From positions 32,812,599 through 32,872,598 of the forward strand of contig NC_087063.1 of the NCBI RefSeq assembly GCF_963678635.1: a stretch of DNA of 60,000 nucleotides, written 5' to 3'. Shown piece after piece: positions 46,933 through 59,100 of the stretch. The stretch comes from Symsagittifera roscoffensis (Eukaryota > Xenacoelomorpha > Acoela > Convolutidae). Under the pieces are notes generated by a model. The model was not told the DNA's origin, ran no database searches, and saw nothing but the letters and a program-made list of their open reading frames with translations. The position numbers were made by a program, and so were the translations under genes. Numbering within the stretch: position 1 is the stretch's first letter; each line of letters begins with the position of its first letter.

Positions 46933-48487
46933 AATTGTCCCCGATTCTTCTACATAAAGTGCCATCTTAGAAGGATAATCTGTAGACAGGTCGTTTCCGG
47001 AGCCCAGTATCAGTCGATGGAGAAACGGGGTATCTCCACTGTACGTCAATTTTGCTCCCAAATTTTTCAACTGATTTGTTTGCTGGAATAACCACCCTGA
47101 CTCTTGACATCCGACAACACTCGGTCCCAAGTTCAACTCCATCGCAAACCTTGAGTCTTTTCCTCGATAAGCTAAAAAAAATCAATTTAGACTCAAGTTG
47201 AGAAAAAAACTTGTGAAGAAATGATTTTAAAATGATTTTAGAAAAAGGAGTACCTACGAAGCAGAAGACGCTCGTAGCAGATTGGGCGCTAATATCTTCA
47301 GAAAGTAGTCTAAAAGCCATTCTCGTAACTTCTGTGCCACCAATTTCACAACCGTCACCCCAAATATCGACTTTAACGTTGTTGATGTTTTCTGTTTTAA
47401 ACAATAGAAAAACAGCTAGTTGTATACATGCAACCAAGTCCGTTCTGAATCCAGAGAAGGACTTCTGTGGTTTGCACAAGGCCAAAAAGTGATTTACAAG
47501 GCTTGCAGTTGATCGTTGGACATTTCTCATTGAGGGTACTAAATTATGTCCGAGGCCAATCAGTTGTAGTCTATTCCGGATAATGTTGATCACTTCTTCT
47601 ACGTTTCCAGTTTTACAAGCGATGCCCAAGCAAAACTCAAAATCCTTCGTTGAACCTCTTTTAGAAAATAGTTCCATCGCCAAAACTCGTAAGACATTTG
47701 TGTCATTCTTTCTATACCCAGAATACGTCATTTTACGGCTGAATGCGGATTGTCGAATCAATTTAACAAATGTGCTTATTTGAATTTTTTTGTCGGATCA
47801 GTTTCAACACTTGTCCCCATAGTTGTTTGGAGTTGTCAGCTGTTATAGACATAAATTTTGATCGTTTCATTATCCTGGAAACGTGTCTTGACTCTTCCAA
47901 TGTTTGAGGTAGGTTTGATTGAGTGCCGCACTGTTCAAATGAAAATGAAGTTTCGGTTGCTTTGAGCGCTTTATAAGGATCAACTTCGTCAGGTATGAAC
48001 ATTGGACCGAAGAAACATTTTACTAGCTCCTTCCGAGTCTTGGTCCAAGGCATTTCTCTTGAACCACGAAGAATTACGAGTTGCATTACGCGAGCCTAAA
48101 CAGTGTTGTGTTGTCCCAATTGGATATAAATTTTATTGAAAGTTGAATTTTAATTGAACGTAAAGATGAACGTAATTGAACGTAATTGAAGTTGAATTAA
48201 TCAACGTAAAGAATGTTTGGTGACTGAAAACGATAAATTTGTGAAGAGTTACTTACTGCTAAAATTGTAGCTTTTTTTGATTGTCCCCGCACAGATATCT
48301 GACGAAGAACATCAGAAACGATCCACTTATCCGTACCTGCGAGCATCTCTTCAAGAATCTTTGATAACTTGTCGTAATTTTTTTGGATAAACTTTTCCGC
48401 AATTGCATCCAGAATGTTACAGTCAACAAACTGACGGTTAATGTCCGAGTCGGCGCCAGAAATTAAAAAATTATTCCATAATTCCAT
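46912..48487 (-). CDS. Transposase candidate, three exons, about 443 aa, one frameshift
   Basis: Exons 48487-48257, 48095-47254 and 47171-46912; introns 161 and 82 nt with GTAAGT and GTACTC donors. A run of seven A (coding strand, 47,791-47,785) shifts the frame by one; with six A the model is open end to end. The middle contains KVDIWGDGCEIGGTEVTRM, and after the second intron comes AYRGKDSRFAMELNLGP. Two aspartates in a hydrophobic strand-like setting followed by GKDS and a downstream acidic region fit an RNase H-like DDE/D catalytic core, but I cannot identify the third residue with certainty. N-terminal part is helical. It is the most transposase-like product in the element; family unknown. 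Confidence 0.6.
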
Positions 48488-49204
48488 TGTTGACAATTGT
48501 GAGTAACTTTTATTGAATCTTTTGATGAAGGACTTTTTTCAAAACAATGATGAATTGAATTTATGCAATGGTGATTTAAAGTAACTATCATAGTTACTAT
48601 ATGATATAGTGTGAATCTTGACACTGAGTTAAGCGCACGCGCGTGCAAACTTTTTCTGACAACAAGTTACTAACTTATCCTATTATGAGACTCAAGCTTA
48701 AGTGTTGAATAGTTTATGAGACTCAAGTTTTAGTGTTGAATAATCATGAGTAGTATTCATTTTCAACTCACAGGCTGTTTTTCTGAACTTCAAATGTTGA
48801 ACATCAAATGAAACTAGTTAAACTAAACTAATTATAAAATTTGCTAGAATGCTGAAATCCTGTAAATGACAAATGGTCCCCATTGTCACGTTACGGTAAC
48901 GGTTACAATTACCTGTTTTGAAAAAATGCATGCCGAAATCCTGTACATTTTAAATGTTCTAGAAGAATGAATATTGTTGTTCTACAACATGAACATCAAA
49001 TACATGTAAAACTAGTGAAACTAAACTAATTGAAAAATCTGTATATACAGTATACAGTATAGAGTATATAGTATACAGTATAGAGTGATACAGTTGAACT
49101 GTATAGAGTATACAATAGTTTTTTAACCTCTTTCTTTTCGAAAGAAGTCACTTAAGTCACTAAAAGATTTCTTTTGTTAATCATGGTATCATTAACAGTT
49201 GTGT
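48488..49204. other. Right non-coding arm of the transposon
   Basis: Would hold the transposase promoter. Contains the palindrome AGTAACTATCATAGTTACT (48,581-48,599) and TATACAGTATACAG reiterations at 49,037-49,115. No gene seen. Confidence 0.6.
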
Positions 49205-49550
49205 TAACCATGGAATCCATGGCAAAACACTAAACATTTCTAATTTTGTGTATTGATAATTGTTGTAAAATGTCATGAAATCCGGTCCCTTTCATCTTGG
49301 TAAAGTCCCGGATTCCAGAACACGCAGAAGCCAAAAGCCCAGGAACCCATGGTAAAACCGTTTTTTAATGCGTTTTAATATGGTATCGGATTCCATGGTT
49401 TTTGTCATGGATTCCGGGATTGGCCACAAAATCGGTGGTTTTAGCTGTCCCGGAATCTATGACAAAAGCTGGTCACATACAAACTGGTTTGAATTAGGAA
49501 TCCACGGAATCTAAAATTATCAAAGAAAATGTGTGTGTTCCGGAATCCGG
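49205..49550. repeat. Right subterminal GGAATCC motif cluster
   Basis: About nine GGAATCC/GGATTCC motifs or variants (CATGGAATCCATGG at 49,209; CCCGGATTCC at 49,306; CATGGATTCCGGG at 49,408; CCGGAATCCGGG at 49,540), mirroring the left end. Confidence 0.75.
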
Positions 49551-49593
49551 GACACACGATTTCTAGCTTTTTGGCACCGATTCCGCAAAAACC

Positions 49594-49619
49594 AAATAAC
49601 ACGGATTGGCGACGTAATG
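49594..49619 (-). repeat. Right terminal inverted repeat
   Basis: 26 bp, reverse complement of the left end, followed directly by the TA duplication. Confidence 0.95.
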
Positions 49620-51354
49620 TAGCGTATAGAGTAAATAATATTTTACATTTATTAGATATATGTCAATCAACAATTCTTGACAAAGAATTATCGATAAATA
49701 ATCTAATAAGCAATGAAAAACGAAACACAGACTATTTCACGAAAACACCTTACTTTAAATAAACATTTCAAATATCAAAATACACAGAAGAACAACCAAA
49801 ATTCCTAACAATGTTCAATTTTCAACACTCTCAGATAACACAAAAAGAATTTGAACAATTAGCTGATTTACTATTGAAATACCCAGAAGTTTACGCCAAA
49901 AGTTTACGTAAATTCACCACTACATTTACCTCTAAAACTTGATGCAGTTTTCAAAAAACAACGAGCAAGTAAAGTACCAATTCACTTACAAGACAAATTT
50001 AACCAATTTCTGGACATACTAGAAAAATATGAAATCATTTCTCCAGTAAATAAAGAAGAACAGCCAAAAGGTAACACAATTATACACCCCGTTATCATCT
50101 TAGCAAAAGAAGAATCATTGAAAATAGTTCTAGATGCAAGATACCTCAATTCATACATTGATGAATCTAAATGTAATTGGCCTATTGAACCAATTCAAAT
50201 AATTTTTCACAAAAATAAACGGTAAGTATTTCCCAACAGCAGATATGATTAGTGCTTATAATCAAATGCCGTTAGGCGAACAATCACGACGATTAACACA
50301 ATTCGTTATTGGAAATCAGCAATAAGAGTTCTATAGATTATTCTATGGAAATTTGATAGGACCAGCAGCATTCTCAGCATTCATGAGTAAAATTTTCCGA
50401 CCACTCATACTCAATAAAAATGCAATCACATATTTAGACGATGTTTTTATGCAACCACAAACAAAAGACGAAATGTTCCTTGTCTTAGAAAAATATCATC
50501 AGGTATTACTACACAAAAACATGAAAGCAGCCCCGGATAAAACGCATTTTTTTCTAACACGTGTTAAATTTCTTTGACATATTATAGAAAGAAACACTAT
50601 AACTCCATTATAATCTTGCATAGATGCAATCCAAGAACGTCAACCACCGTCCATTAAAAAGAAAACAGAAGAATTTCTTGGAATGTTAAACTTCTTAGGT
50701 AAAAACGTATATAAAATGCAGTTATACTTTAGACCATTCTACAACATCTTTAGACAACAGAATAATTTCGAATGGACAACAGAACATCAAACACGATTTG
50801 AAGAAATCAAAACTCTTCGCACTGAACAAATATCAAATAATACTCCAGATCCAGACTAACAATTTTATGCCATGTGCGACGCCTCTAACTTTGGCATCGG
50901 TGCAGCATTAAAAACTATCTCATAACGGAACAAATAAAATGAACCTCATTTCAGCAAATTCTAGACTATTCACACAAGCTGAACTTAGACTCTCTGACCA
51001 TATGAGAGAATGCACAAATTTATAATATATACACTCATAGAATACGAATTTTTAATACTTGGATCACAACATCCAACAGTTTTATTTACAGATCATAAAC
51101 CCATAATTTTTCTTTTTACACAAAAACCAAACCCAAACCATAAAATATATAGATTTCGACTAATTTTAATGAAGTTCCCAAACTTACACATAGTTTGGAC
51201 AGCAGGAAGAAGCCTCGCACTACCCGACACTCATAGTAGAACAACACCAACTGAATTATTAACAAGGAAAACAACAGTCGAAATACCACAAAATATTAAG
51301 TTTTCCTTGCAAAAGAAGAAACTTCACCAAGATTACAATGCAAATATCCAGTAA
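49620..51354 (+). pseudogene. Retroelement RT and RNase H region, broken
   Basis: Resumes the frame cut by the transposon. RT motifs: DARYLNSYID (about 50,131), FPTADMISAYNQMP (about 50,229), GNLIGPAAFSAFMS and the catalytic YLDDV at about 50,431-50,445. RNase H motifs: CDASNFGIGAA (about 50,877) and TDHKPI (51,088). Nonsense codons occur near 50,221, 50,323 (TAA in a usually aromatic position) and 50,575 (TGA for the G of FLGHI). RT would copy element RNA and RNase H degrade it. Isolated substitutions rather than one systematic codon argue against a variant genetic code. Confidence 0.9.
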
Positions 51355-52900
51355 AAATTGACATAGACCAATCACAGATTAATAATATACAATATTTTCC
51401 ACTATATTTAGATTGTCAAAACAATCACTACTAAACAGATCTCTTAGGAAAATCTACATTTGAACCAATACCATATTCATCATAGATTTAAAACAATACA
51501 CAGCAAAAACCAATCAAACAAAAATCATACAAAACATATCTATTCCTTTTAATAGAAAAATGAAACCTAACTGATAATATACATTTATCAGGCCCACCAA
51601 ACAATGACTCAAAATATACAATATCCCAAGTCTTTAACCTCCATGACCCCCTACAATACTTCTATCAAAAATAGAAATTGAAAACATTTTCCTCCCAATA
51701 ACAGAAAAAATAACACTCGAATTATTACAGAAACATCAAAACCTTGACCCAGTTATTAGACAATTAAAATCTTGGCACAAATACAAAACCAAACCAATTA
51801 AAGCCGATATCACCCTTCTAGGAAATTGAACCCTTCTTAGATATTTCAGAAAATTAATTAAGACCTCTATCAACGAAAATACAGATATTTTAGAATACCA
51901 AACATCTGATCTCAAAGTACCCTGTCTACCTTTAAGTATGATGCTTATAGCTTTCCATATTTCCCACTCATTACACACTAAAGGACACTCAGGATCAGAA
52001 AAAACATACTCCAATTTCATTCAAACAATGAAATCATTACACTATGCCACTCATATAATATTAAACACAAACCACGTACATCTTATGGACCTTGGACTAA
52101 TGGAGTAGTCGAAGGCATGAACCGTTCATTACAAAAATATCCCAGATGTATCATTAACGGAAATGACACAGGATATAATGAATGGTCATCAAATGTAAAA
52201 ATATTCCCCTTATCTTATAATTCACAAATCACAAGAACTTTAGGACTGTCACCCTATGAAATGGTTTTCAATCAAAAACCACGAAAACCGATAATATTCA
52301 TAACAAACTCTTCAAAAATTACACAAGGTTATTGTCAACCCACTAAAGAATCAATATGTTATAATCTACCACTACATACCCACGATGAAGATCACCTTCA
52401 TCATCCACAAATTTTAAAATTAGCTTCCGGTACACACGCCGAATGGATTTTAAACAGAGATAAAAACTTAATGAAATTTATCAAAAAGTAACAAAAAAAT
52501 TATTACAGAGACAAAACAATAATTCCTAAATGATATCTCGATTCACACCAGCTACAAACTGAAAAATCGGAACATAAAATTCAATTCCAAATTTTACAAC
52601 ACAAAAAGGAATTTCTAAAAAATTACAACCCTTCCGAAAAAAACCATATCAAATAATTGATAAACCCACTGATGTAACATACACACTTATAGACCTAAGC
52701 TAAAAAGAAATTGTTCAACACCGGAACAATCTTTTACCTTATTATCCGAAAGAGTACGCTCTTCGCGAACTGACTCAATCATACTCCTTTACAGGGCTCA
52801 AAGTTATTCACAATAACTCGGATTACAAACAAAATCGAAGCACCGATATGAATTATATTCAAAAACCATTAGAACAAAAAAATTTGAACAAACATCTTAA
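51355..52900 (+). pseudogene. Retroelement integrase region with core deletion
   Basis: Decayed linker to about 51,700, then integrase N-terminal part (to about 52,020), then directly the end of the core: IKHKPRTSYGPWTNG and EGMNRSL (frames shifting near 52,095), followed by an open frame 52,117-52,491 and the C-terminal text HRNNLLPYYPKEYAL (about 52,715-52,765). The stretch expected to contain the HHCC cysteines and the two catalytic aspartates of DDE is missing between about 52,020 and 52,030. The encoded integrase could not act. Confidence 0.75.
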
Positions 52901-54120
52901 AATTTAGACAACAACAAAAAGATAACACAAACAGAAACAAAAAATGGAAAATTAAAAGAAAAAGTTCTACCACAAAATCAAAAAGGAAAATCTCAGTATA
53001 GACAATCATCGAGACTTTGAACTCAGCCAAGAAAAGATTATAAAACATTCATTCCACAATCTAAAATATTAAAGAAAACTGAATATCAGAAACCGCTTTA
53101 AAATTAATTGACACTTTCACCTCTTGAAAGATCTTTTAAACACCCGTATAATTTCTCAAAATTCAGGCTGAAAAGCACTTGAATAAACTAGTTCAAATTC
53201 AGCCAAATAGAACCTTTCCGAATCATCACCTTATTTTTGACACGACTTTATTAGCCGACAAAGAATCACCTTCAAGCGTATCTCTAACTATAACTAAAAG
53301 ACTTTCAGGTCAGAAAATAACAAACCGCCAATAATTGACACCTGAAATAAACAAAATCTTAATATTTCAACCCTCCCCTATCAAGTAGAACAAAGATCAA
53401 CAATATTGTCCCAAGTTAGACCTAAAAACTCCCTCAAGCAAAAATATTAAATTAGCCTAAAGAACGAAATGGACATGATCATTAAGTCTAAAGTACAAAT
53501 ATCTCTTAGATACCCCCAATCATCCAATAAACAAAAAACTAGGAAGCTCCTTAAGAGCCCTCAAAAATTCCCTTTACCAAAAATTACCGAAACCCAACCC
53601 ACTTGTCACAAAACTAATAAATAATCTGACCACACTCAAATTTAGCCCCAAAAAATAAAAAAAATTTCTACGGAAAGAGTCATTTCTTCAAATGCTTCTT
53701 TCAGAAACAGTCAGCCATATTCAAGATATACTTTGAAATTTTTTTTCAATCATTTCAATTTTTTTCAAACTCTGTATAATTCTAATAGCCGATACCCTAG
53801 AAACATTCATCCTCCTCCTGATAATTTTTTTGCATTTTTTCCATCAATTTTATTCTCTTGCTAAACCTACATTATTTTTTCAAAAGTCCTTGACCACCTC
53901 CTCAGGTACGACATTTCAATAACTATCTAAATATTCCAACATCTATTCAATAGAACAGACGTTTTTCTTCTTTTTATAATATTTCTCACGTTTCTGACAT
54001 CCCTCATAATGAAAATATGCAAAGTTATAAAGAAGGCTAGCATAACTTTTGCATTAGCAACGATACTTTTAACCCTTTTCATCGAAGAATATTCTAATAA
54101 ACAAAAAATTTCTTCATGAA
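52901..54120 (+). other. Retroelement spacer between pol and the P/T-rich ORF
   Basis: No long frame or motif. AT-rich, with many stops in all frames on the plus strand. Confidence 0.5.
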
Positions 54121-55259
54121 TAAATAATTTTTAAAATTTTTCCAAAATTGCTAATCAACAACCCTCACACCAGTCCCCACCAACAACATCCCAAGAACCT
54201 CCAACACCACCAACAGCTAATCAAACAAATAACCCCTACTCATCAACACCCATCTCTTTTCAAGACTATCCATATACATTTGAAGAAAGACACGCACGAT
54301 TGTCCAAACCACTAGAACCAGTAATTCGCCAAGCACCTCTAAGCGAACCACAATACGAACCAGTATATAATATAAACCCCCTCTCCAACACGATCTTATT
54401 ATAGCAAGACACCAAAGTCAAAATCAAAAAAAGCTCGAAATAAACAGACAAGTTATACATTCAAGACGAAATAGAAGTTTGCAAACCCCCAGAGTTCCAT
54501 TCAAAATAACTCATTCACCAATAGCAAATTTATAGAAATCTCCAGTAGTATAATTCAAAGTACTCCCCAGACCGCATCACAACAAAACACATCAAACATC
54601 CCATCAGATTATTTAAGTTCAACCCCTATATCTGAAGAAATTCAAGAAAATCCTTTTAATCCCCCAGCTACTACAGAACATCTCCCATATTGGATGCCAC
54701 AAGTTTTCACTCAAAGTGAAGCAAATTTAATGAACGATTCAATAGACTTTTCATCTGACACAACTTTGTCACTACCAGAAACACTTTAACTCCCCTCAAC
54801 CCCTTCCTTAAGTCAAATCTCAAAAACATCATTCCCTCCAAACTTTCCTATAAATCTCGACGCTAGATATCGAGAATATTCAACCACCACGGTCAACCAT
54901 ATATGCACCCTCTATATTATTTAGTCAACATCACGAAAGTAAGAGATTACACAGCTGGGCATTAAACAGATTACAAAACCGACAAGATATTCACAAAAAT
55001 TTACAAGAACATAACATACAAATACATACACAGGATAATCCGACACCAAAATTTGATATCACAGTAAGACTAAATAATATAGTTCACCATCCCTTACCAT
55101 TAACCCCCCCCCCCCCCAAATATAACAGCTCAATCTTTACCTCCCCCATTTATAACCACAGAAATATTCTATAAACACGATATATACACTAAAAAGACAA
55201 TTGGATATATAACTTTTTATAATCCATACTCAGGGCTATCATACACATATATCTTCTAA
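54121..55259 (+). pseudogene. P/T/S-rich ORF between pol and the envelope-like region
   Basis: Broken plus-strand frames rich in P, T, S, N and Q: SQEPPTPPTANQTNNPYSS near 54,190, SEEIQENPFNPPATTEHLPY near 54,630, and LPPPFITTEIFY near 55,140, ending at TAA 55,257. Includes a run of 14 C (55,104-55,117) coding prolines. Function unknown; it could be a separate accessory ORF or the mucin-like start of the envelope region. Confidence 0.5.
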
Positions 55260-57831
55260 AGATACTAATTTTCCAAACACTTCTCTTTCTCAATTTCTCA
55301 AAACCCTATCATAACAATCCTTCCCCCCGAACAGGACCCCAAGATTTACTAGTCACACATTATGACTGTGAAGAATATGAACAAAAAACAATTCATAAAT
55401 ATGCAATAAATCAAGTCACTCAATGCGAATCCGAACCACAATTAATAGAAACAACAAACATAATAGCTACAATTTACTCAAAAGCACGAGCTACAACACT
55501 AATAGGATATAAATTCACAGCTACATTTTCCGGAAAGAAAATACATTGTTCCCAAGTTTCAAACGGAAATAAAAACAGACTAGATCATGAATCTTTCTAC
55601 CAAAGTAACATCAAAAGGCTTTTACATCTCAGGCCTGACGATTGTAAAAACAAACTTAAACGATTAAAAACCACATCAAACAAAGGCACAACACTGCACA
55701 TCAAGCCGAACTTGAAAGATACCAAGGTCATATAAAACTAGACGACAAATTTCCCTTCCACGGCGCACATGGAAGATTAATTTACGATCTCCATGATAAA
55801 AATTGGATACCACACATTGGAATAAACAAACCCTCAAATTGTAAAGCCGACACTAAAAATAAAGGATACCAAGAAATAATGTTTCTTGATTGGAAAATAC
55901 AACTTGAAAAAGTACAACTAACACGAGATTTAAAAGATGACACTACAATTTATCAAGGGATCAGACTCCCTTGCAAAAACGACCAAGGATACTGCGATCC
56001 TACTACACGAACACAAGCAAAAATTGTTTGGTTTCCCGAAGACACCTGTACCACATTTCAAGTAGCAAAAAAAAACACGCTAGAACGATAAAATTTCACC
56101 AAGACTTTGTTATTGAATCAATCCCATTTGAAGATGTGAACCCTGAACAACTCAGACATAGTAATTATAGATTTAGAAACTTTCATAATATAGGAAACAA
56201 ATTGACACGTTTCCAAAAACACCCAGAAACGGAACTTGCATGTAAAAACAACAAACCATTTTATAAAACGCAATATTCAGCAAATTTTGTCGAATACGAA
56301 CAAAGTTTCGACATGGAAACAGGAAAAAAAATCATAAATCCCCATGCAACACTTTACTCAACCAGCGACAAAAATTCGTACATCCCAATACACCTCCTAA
56401 AAACACAGGAAAGACTGGTGTAAAAATAAAACCACAAGACAAAGACAGTACAAGTTTACAAGAACTATCACTTATGAACAACACTTATTTTGGCGCAATT
56501 CATTATGACATACACCTAGACATGAAACTAGACTATACAATAAGTAGAATTTTTCCAGAAATGTCTTTAACAGAACTTGAAACACTACATCAATTATGCG
56601 AACTTGAAAGAACACAACTTCTACAATCACTTGCACTAGCAGTACTCAAAATTCCTTATGCAGGATATTTGATATCAGGTACCAGATCAAATTTCAATGA
56701 CTACGGGGGAAACATACTATGGCATTACAGTTGTACAAAAAAATTATCACCCTTATATGTGTTTGAAGATAAAAGATGCTATAAAAGAATCCCAATTTTC
56801 TAATAAAATAAAGTACATTTTGTTGATACACTTTCCCGAAGAAAAAATTTTTTAGGATACAGCAGTCCCAAGTGGATCAGAAAACAGCCACAATGTAGTA
56901 CAATTGAATCCTGTCGAAGATAAATACTACCTTCTCACACCATACCCTACACTTGTGCTATCACCAAAAAAGCTTTCACCAGAAAGCATTAGAGCTATTG
57001 CCCGGAATTCAAATATCGATTTACAATCGATCGGCATATATCTCTAACACTGACATTCATTACCAGATACGTACAAAACAATTTCAAGAATTACTCACAA
57101 AAATGGACACAATACAACGACAATCCAGTGATCAAAACTTACGCAAACTTGCAGAAACAGCAGGCTTTTCAGACATCTACGCACAAGACTACAGCGGAAA
57201 TTTTAAAGAAAAAATAAATTAAATTTACTTGAATGGCGAAAAATACAGACCACAAGATATATCACTAATAATTATTTTTAGTTTTGTAATTTTGAAAAAC
57301 GAACTTCTTGCCTTTCTAGGATGGCCCTACTACATCTTAGAAAGATTGATTATATTATACGCAATGTTTAACTTTCTTGGATTTCTTTTCTCTCTACTAA
57401 AAGGAATTTACAATACATGCGCAATACGCCCACAAGTAAGCGAACAAGCAAGCGTAAACAAACAAACAAGCAAGAGTAAATTATTTCCCAGTTTAATAAC
57501 TCAGATCATGAGACCCCTGATGAATTTGACAACTCCGGACCCAGCCCATCTATATTTTCCCAACCTCCTTTTCACTCTCTACTCCCAAAAAAGATTTGAA
57601 CCTCCTTCCACTCCCTCTCCTATTTCCAAGGTAACACCCACATATTCCCTTTTGTCCAGTGAATCTTCAGACAACAACCGCTCTGTAAATACACAAATAT
57701 CTCATGAACTTGACAATTTTATCACACTTCAGCAACAATTACAGCGCCCTCAGACAATAACCATTCACCAACTCTCACAATCCGTAATATCATCAAACCC
57801 ATCAATCCCAACTCCCTTTTCAAAAAATTAA
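55260..57831 (+). pseudogene. Envelope-like glycoprotein region, broken
   Basis: Opens with a short hydrophobic segment like a signal peptide (about 55,262-55,300), followed by cysteine-containing ectodomain pieces in shifting frames: about 55,360-55,730, 55,740-56,090, 55,971-56,423 and 56,474-56,803, with further pieces to 57,222. The 57,229-57,831 frame has a long hydrophobic stretch (about codons 40-70) fitting a membrane anchor, then a polar, S/T/P-rich cytoplasmic-like tail. Position after integrase and this layout match env genes of errantivirus-like Ty3 elements. The fusion class cannot be judged. Several stops and frameshifts remove any function. Confidence 0.6.
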
Positions 57832-59100
57832 ACCCCTCCGCCAAACCCAACTTCCTCGTCAAAATCATCCTCATCTAGTACAAACCGAGCCTATCGAACC
57901 TTCAAAAGGAAATTCCCCAATACTCCATTTCCCTCTCACCCAAGAACAGCCAAAATATTTGTTAATCACCTACTCCACACTAACACTAAAGAATATCTTC
58001 AAATATGTTTACCCTTTTCCCCCCAATAAACCTACTTTCATTCAGACCCTAATGACGAACACCCTAATTATGTTATTGAGCACGTATTATACCCAACACT
58101 TTCATGGACATCATTTTATCACTTCACTAATCCACTATCACTACCATTATACAACACCCCATTTGATAACGAACAATGCAGCATTCAACTCTACCTTTTA
58201 ACAACAGCACTCACTCCAAAACAACTTACACAAATCGGATATAAACGGTCACTTATCAGATTCGCCGCACCCAAAACTAACGAATATTTCATCGATCACT
58301 ACGACTATCACATCCAAAGACCAAACGAAGACACCTTTCTGAACGACGATAAATTTGTTAACCCACAACTAACAGGAAAATTCTTCATTAAAACACCATA
58401 CGTTTTCACCCTCAATATTTTAGATAAAAAATACGACCACGTCATTTTAGCAGCACTTCGTGATATTCAAGCCTATGATTCATATTTTAACAAATTTAAC
58501 AACTTCTCACTAACTTTTCATTTCCTCACACCCAAAAAACGTGATTTGCACTGTTCACACGACATCATGTTACGAAATAAACAGACACACACTTATACTT
58601 ACTATAAGTTCATCTAACATCATTACACTCATAATACACCAGCACGACAAATTCACCACAGATATCAATACATTAACTCCAAATATACCTCACCATTCTT
58701 TCTTAACTTCACGTATTGTATTAAAGATACTAACCTGCAAGGCATCCTCCGCAATTATGATCCCATCACCCAGATGTATATATTCTGTCCCTTAATCAAA
58801 ACCTTCAATGTAGAGGAATCCCGCCCACTAATCGTCCCACACGAATTCCTACAGCCCGTTGAAATCCTGATCCAAGAATTCATCCATAACATCAGATATA
58901 ACCATAAACTTTATAACCTCATCCAAAATACACCTTAAGAATTCTCACCTAGCACTGAAGAGCACAAAATCATTAAAGCACTCGAATTGCTTTGGCCACT
59001 TCTCCAAACTAAATACATCATTCGTTTGATAGCTAAATTACTAACATCATCAGAAATCATCCACGACGTTTTTCCCCACGGATTCTTCACAGACGAATAA
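57832..59100 (+). pseudogene. Extra ORF downstream of the envelope-like region, about 420 codons, unknown
   Basis: One frame reads through 57,829-59,100 with only three internal TAA codons (about 58,026, 58,615 and 58,936) and a final TAA at 59,098. It is rich in aromatic and charged residues and begins with a P/Q/H-rich part; phrases such as IGYKRSLIRFAAP, FFIKTPYVFTLNILD and EILIQEFIHNIRYN are protein-like. No transmembrane segment or known family is recognised. Genes downstream of env are uncommon in Ty3 elements. Confidence 0.5.

Larger units (their letters stand above)
41581..49619. mobile_element. 8,039-bp DNA transposon with 26-bp TIRs, TA target duplication and a SET-domain gene
   Basis: The left end starts CATTACGTCGCC and the right end finishes GGCGACGTAATG; the first 26 bases of each end are perfect inverted repeats. 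TA flanks both sides (41,579-41,580 and 49,620-49,621). Deleting the element plus one TA joins the two parts of the host retroelement ORF without a shift, direct proof of insertion. Cargo: SET-domain gene and N-terminal segment (minus), unknown gene (plus), transposase candidate (minus). A TA duplication occurs in Tc1/mariner and a few other superfamilies, but the size, ends and proteins do not look like Tc1/mariner; I cannot assign a superfamily. Confidence 0.95.

Noticed and set aside
41581-49619. Classifying the element as Tc1/mariner because of the TA duplication
   Set aside because: Its 8-kb size, four-gene layout, TIR sequence and proteins lack the HTH-DDE/D transposase pattern of that group.
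50220-50580. Alternative genetic code suggested by stops in conserved RT positions
   Set aside because: The stops are of different kinds (TAA, TGA) at positions expecting different residues, and host genes in the window (PAN/lectin, SET) use standard stops; simple decay explains them.
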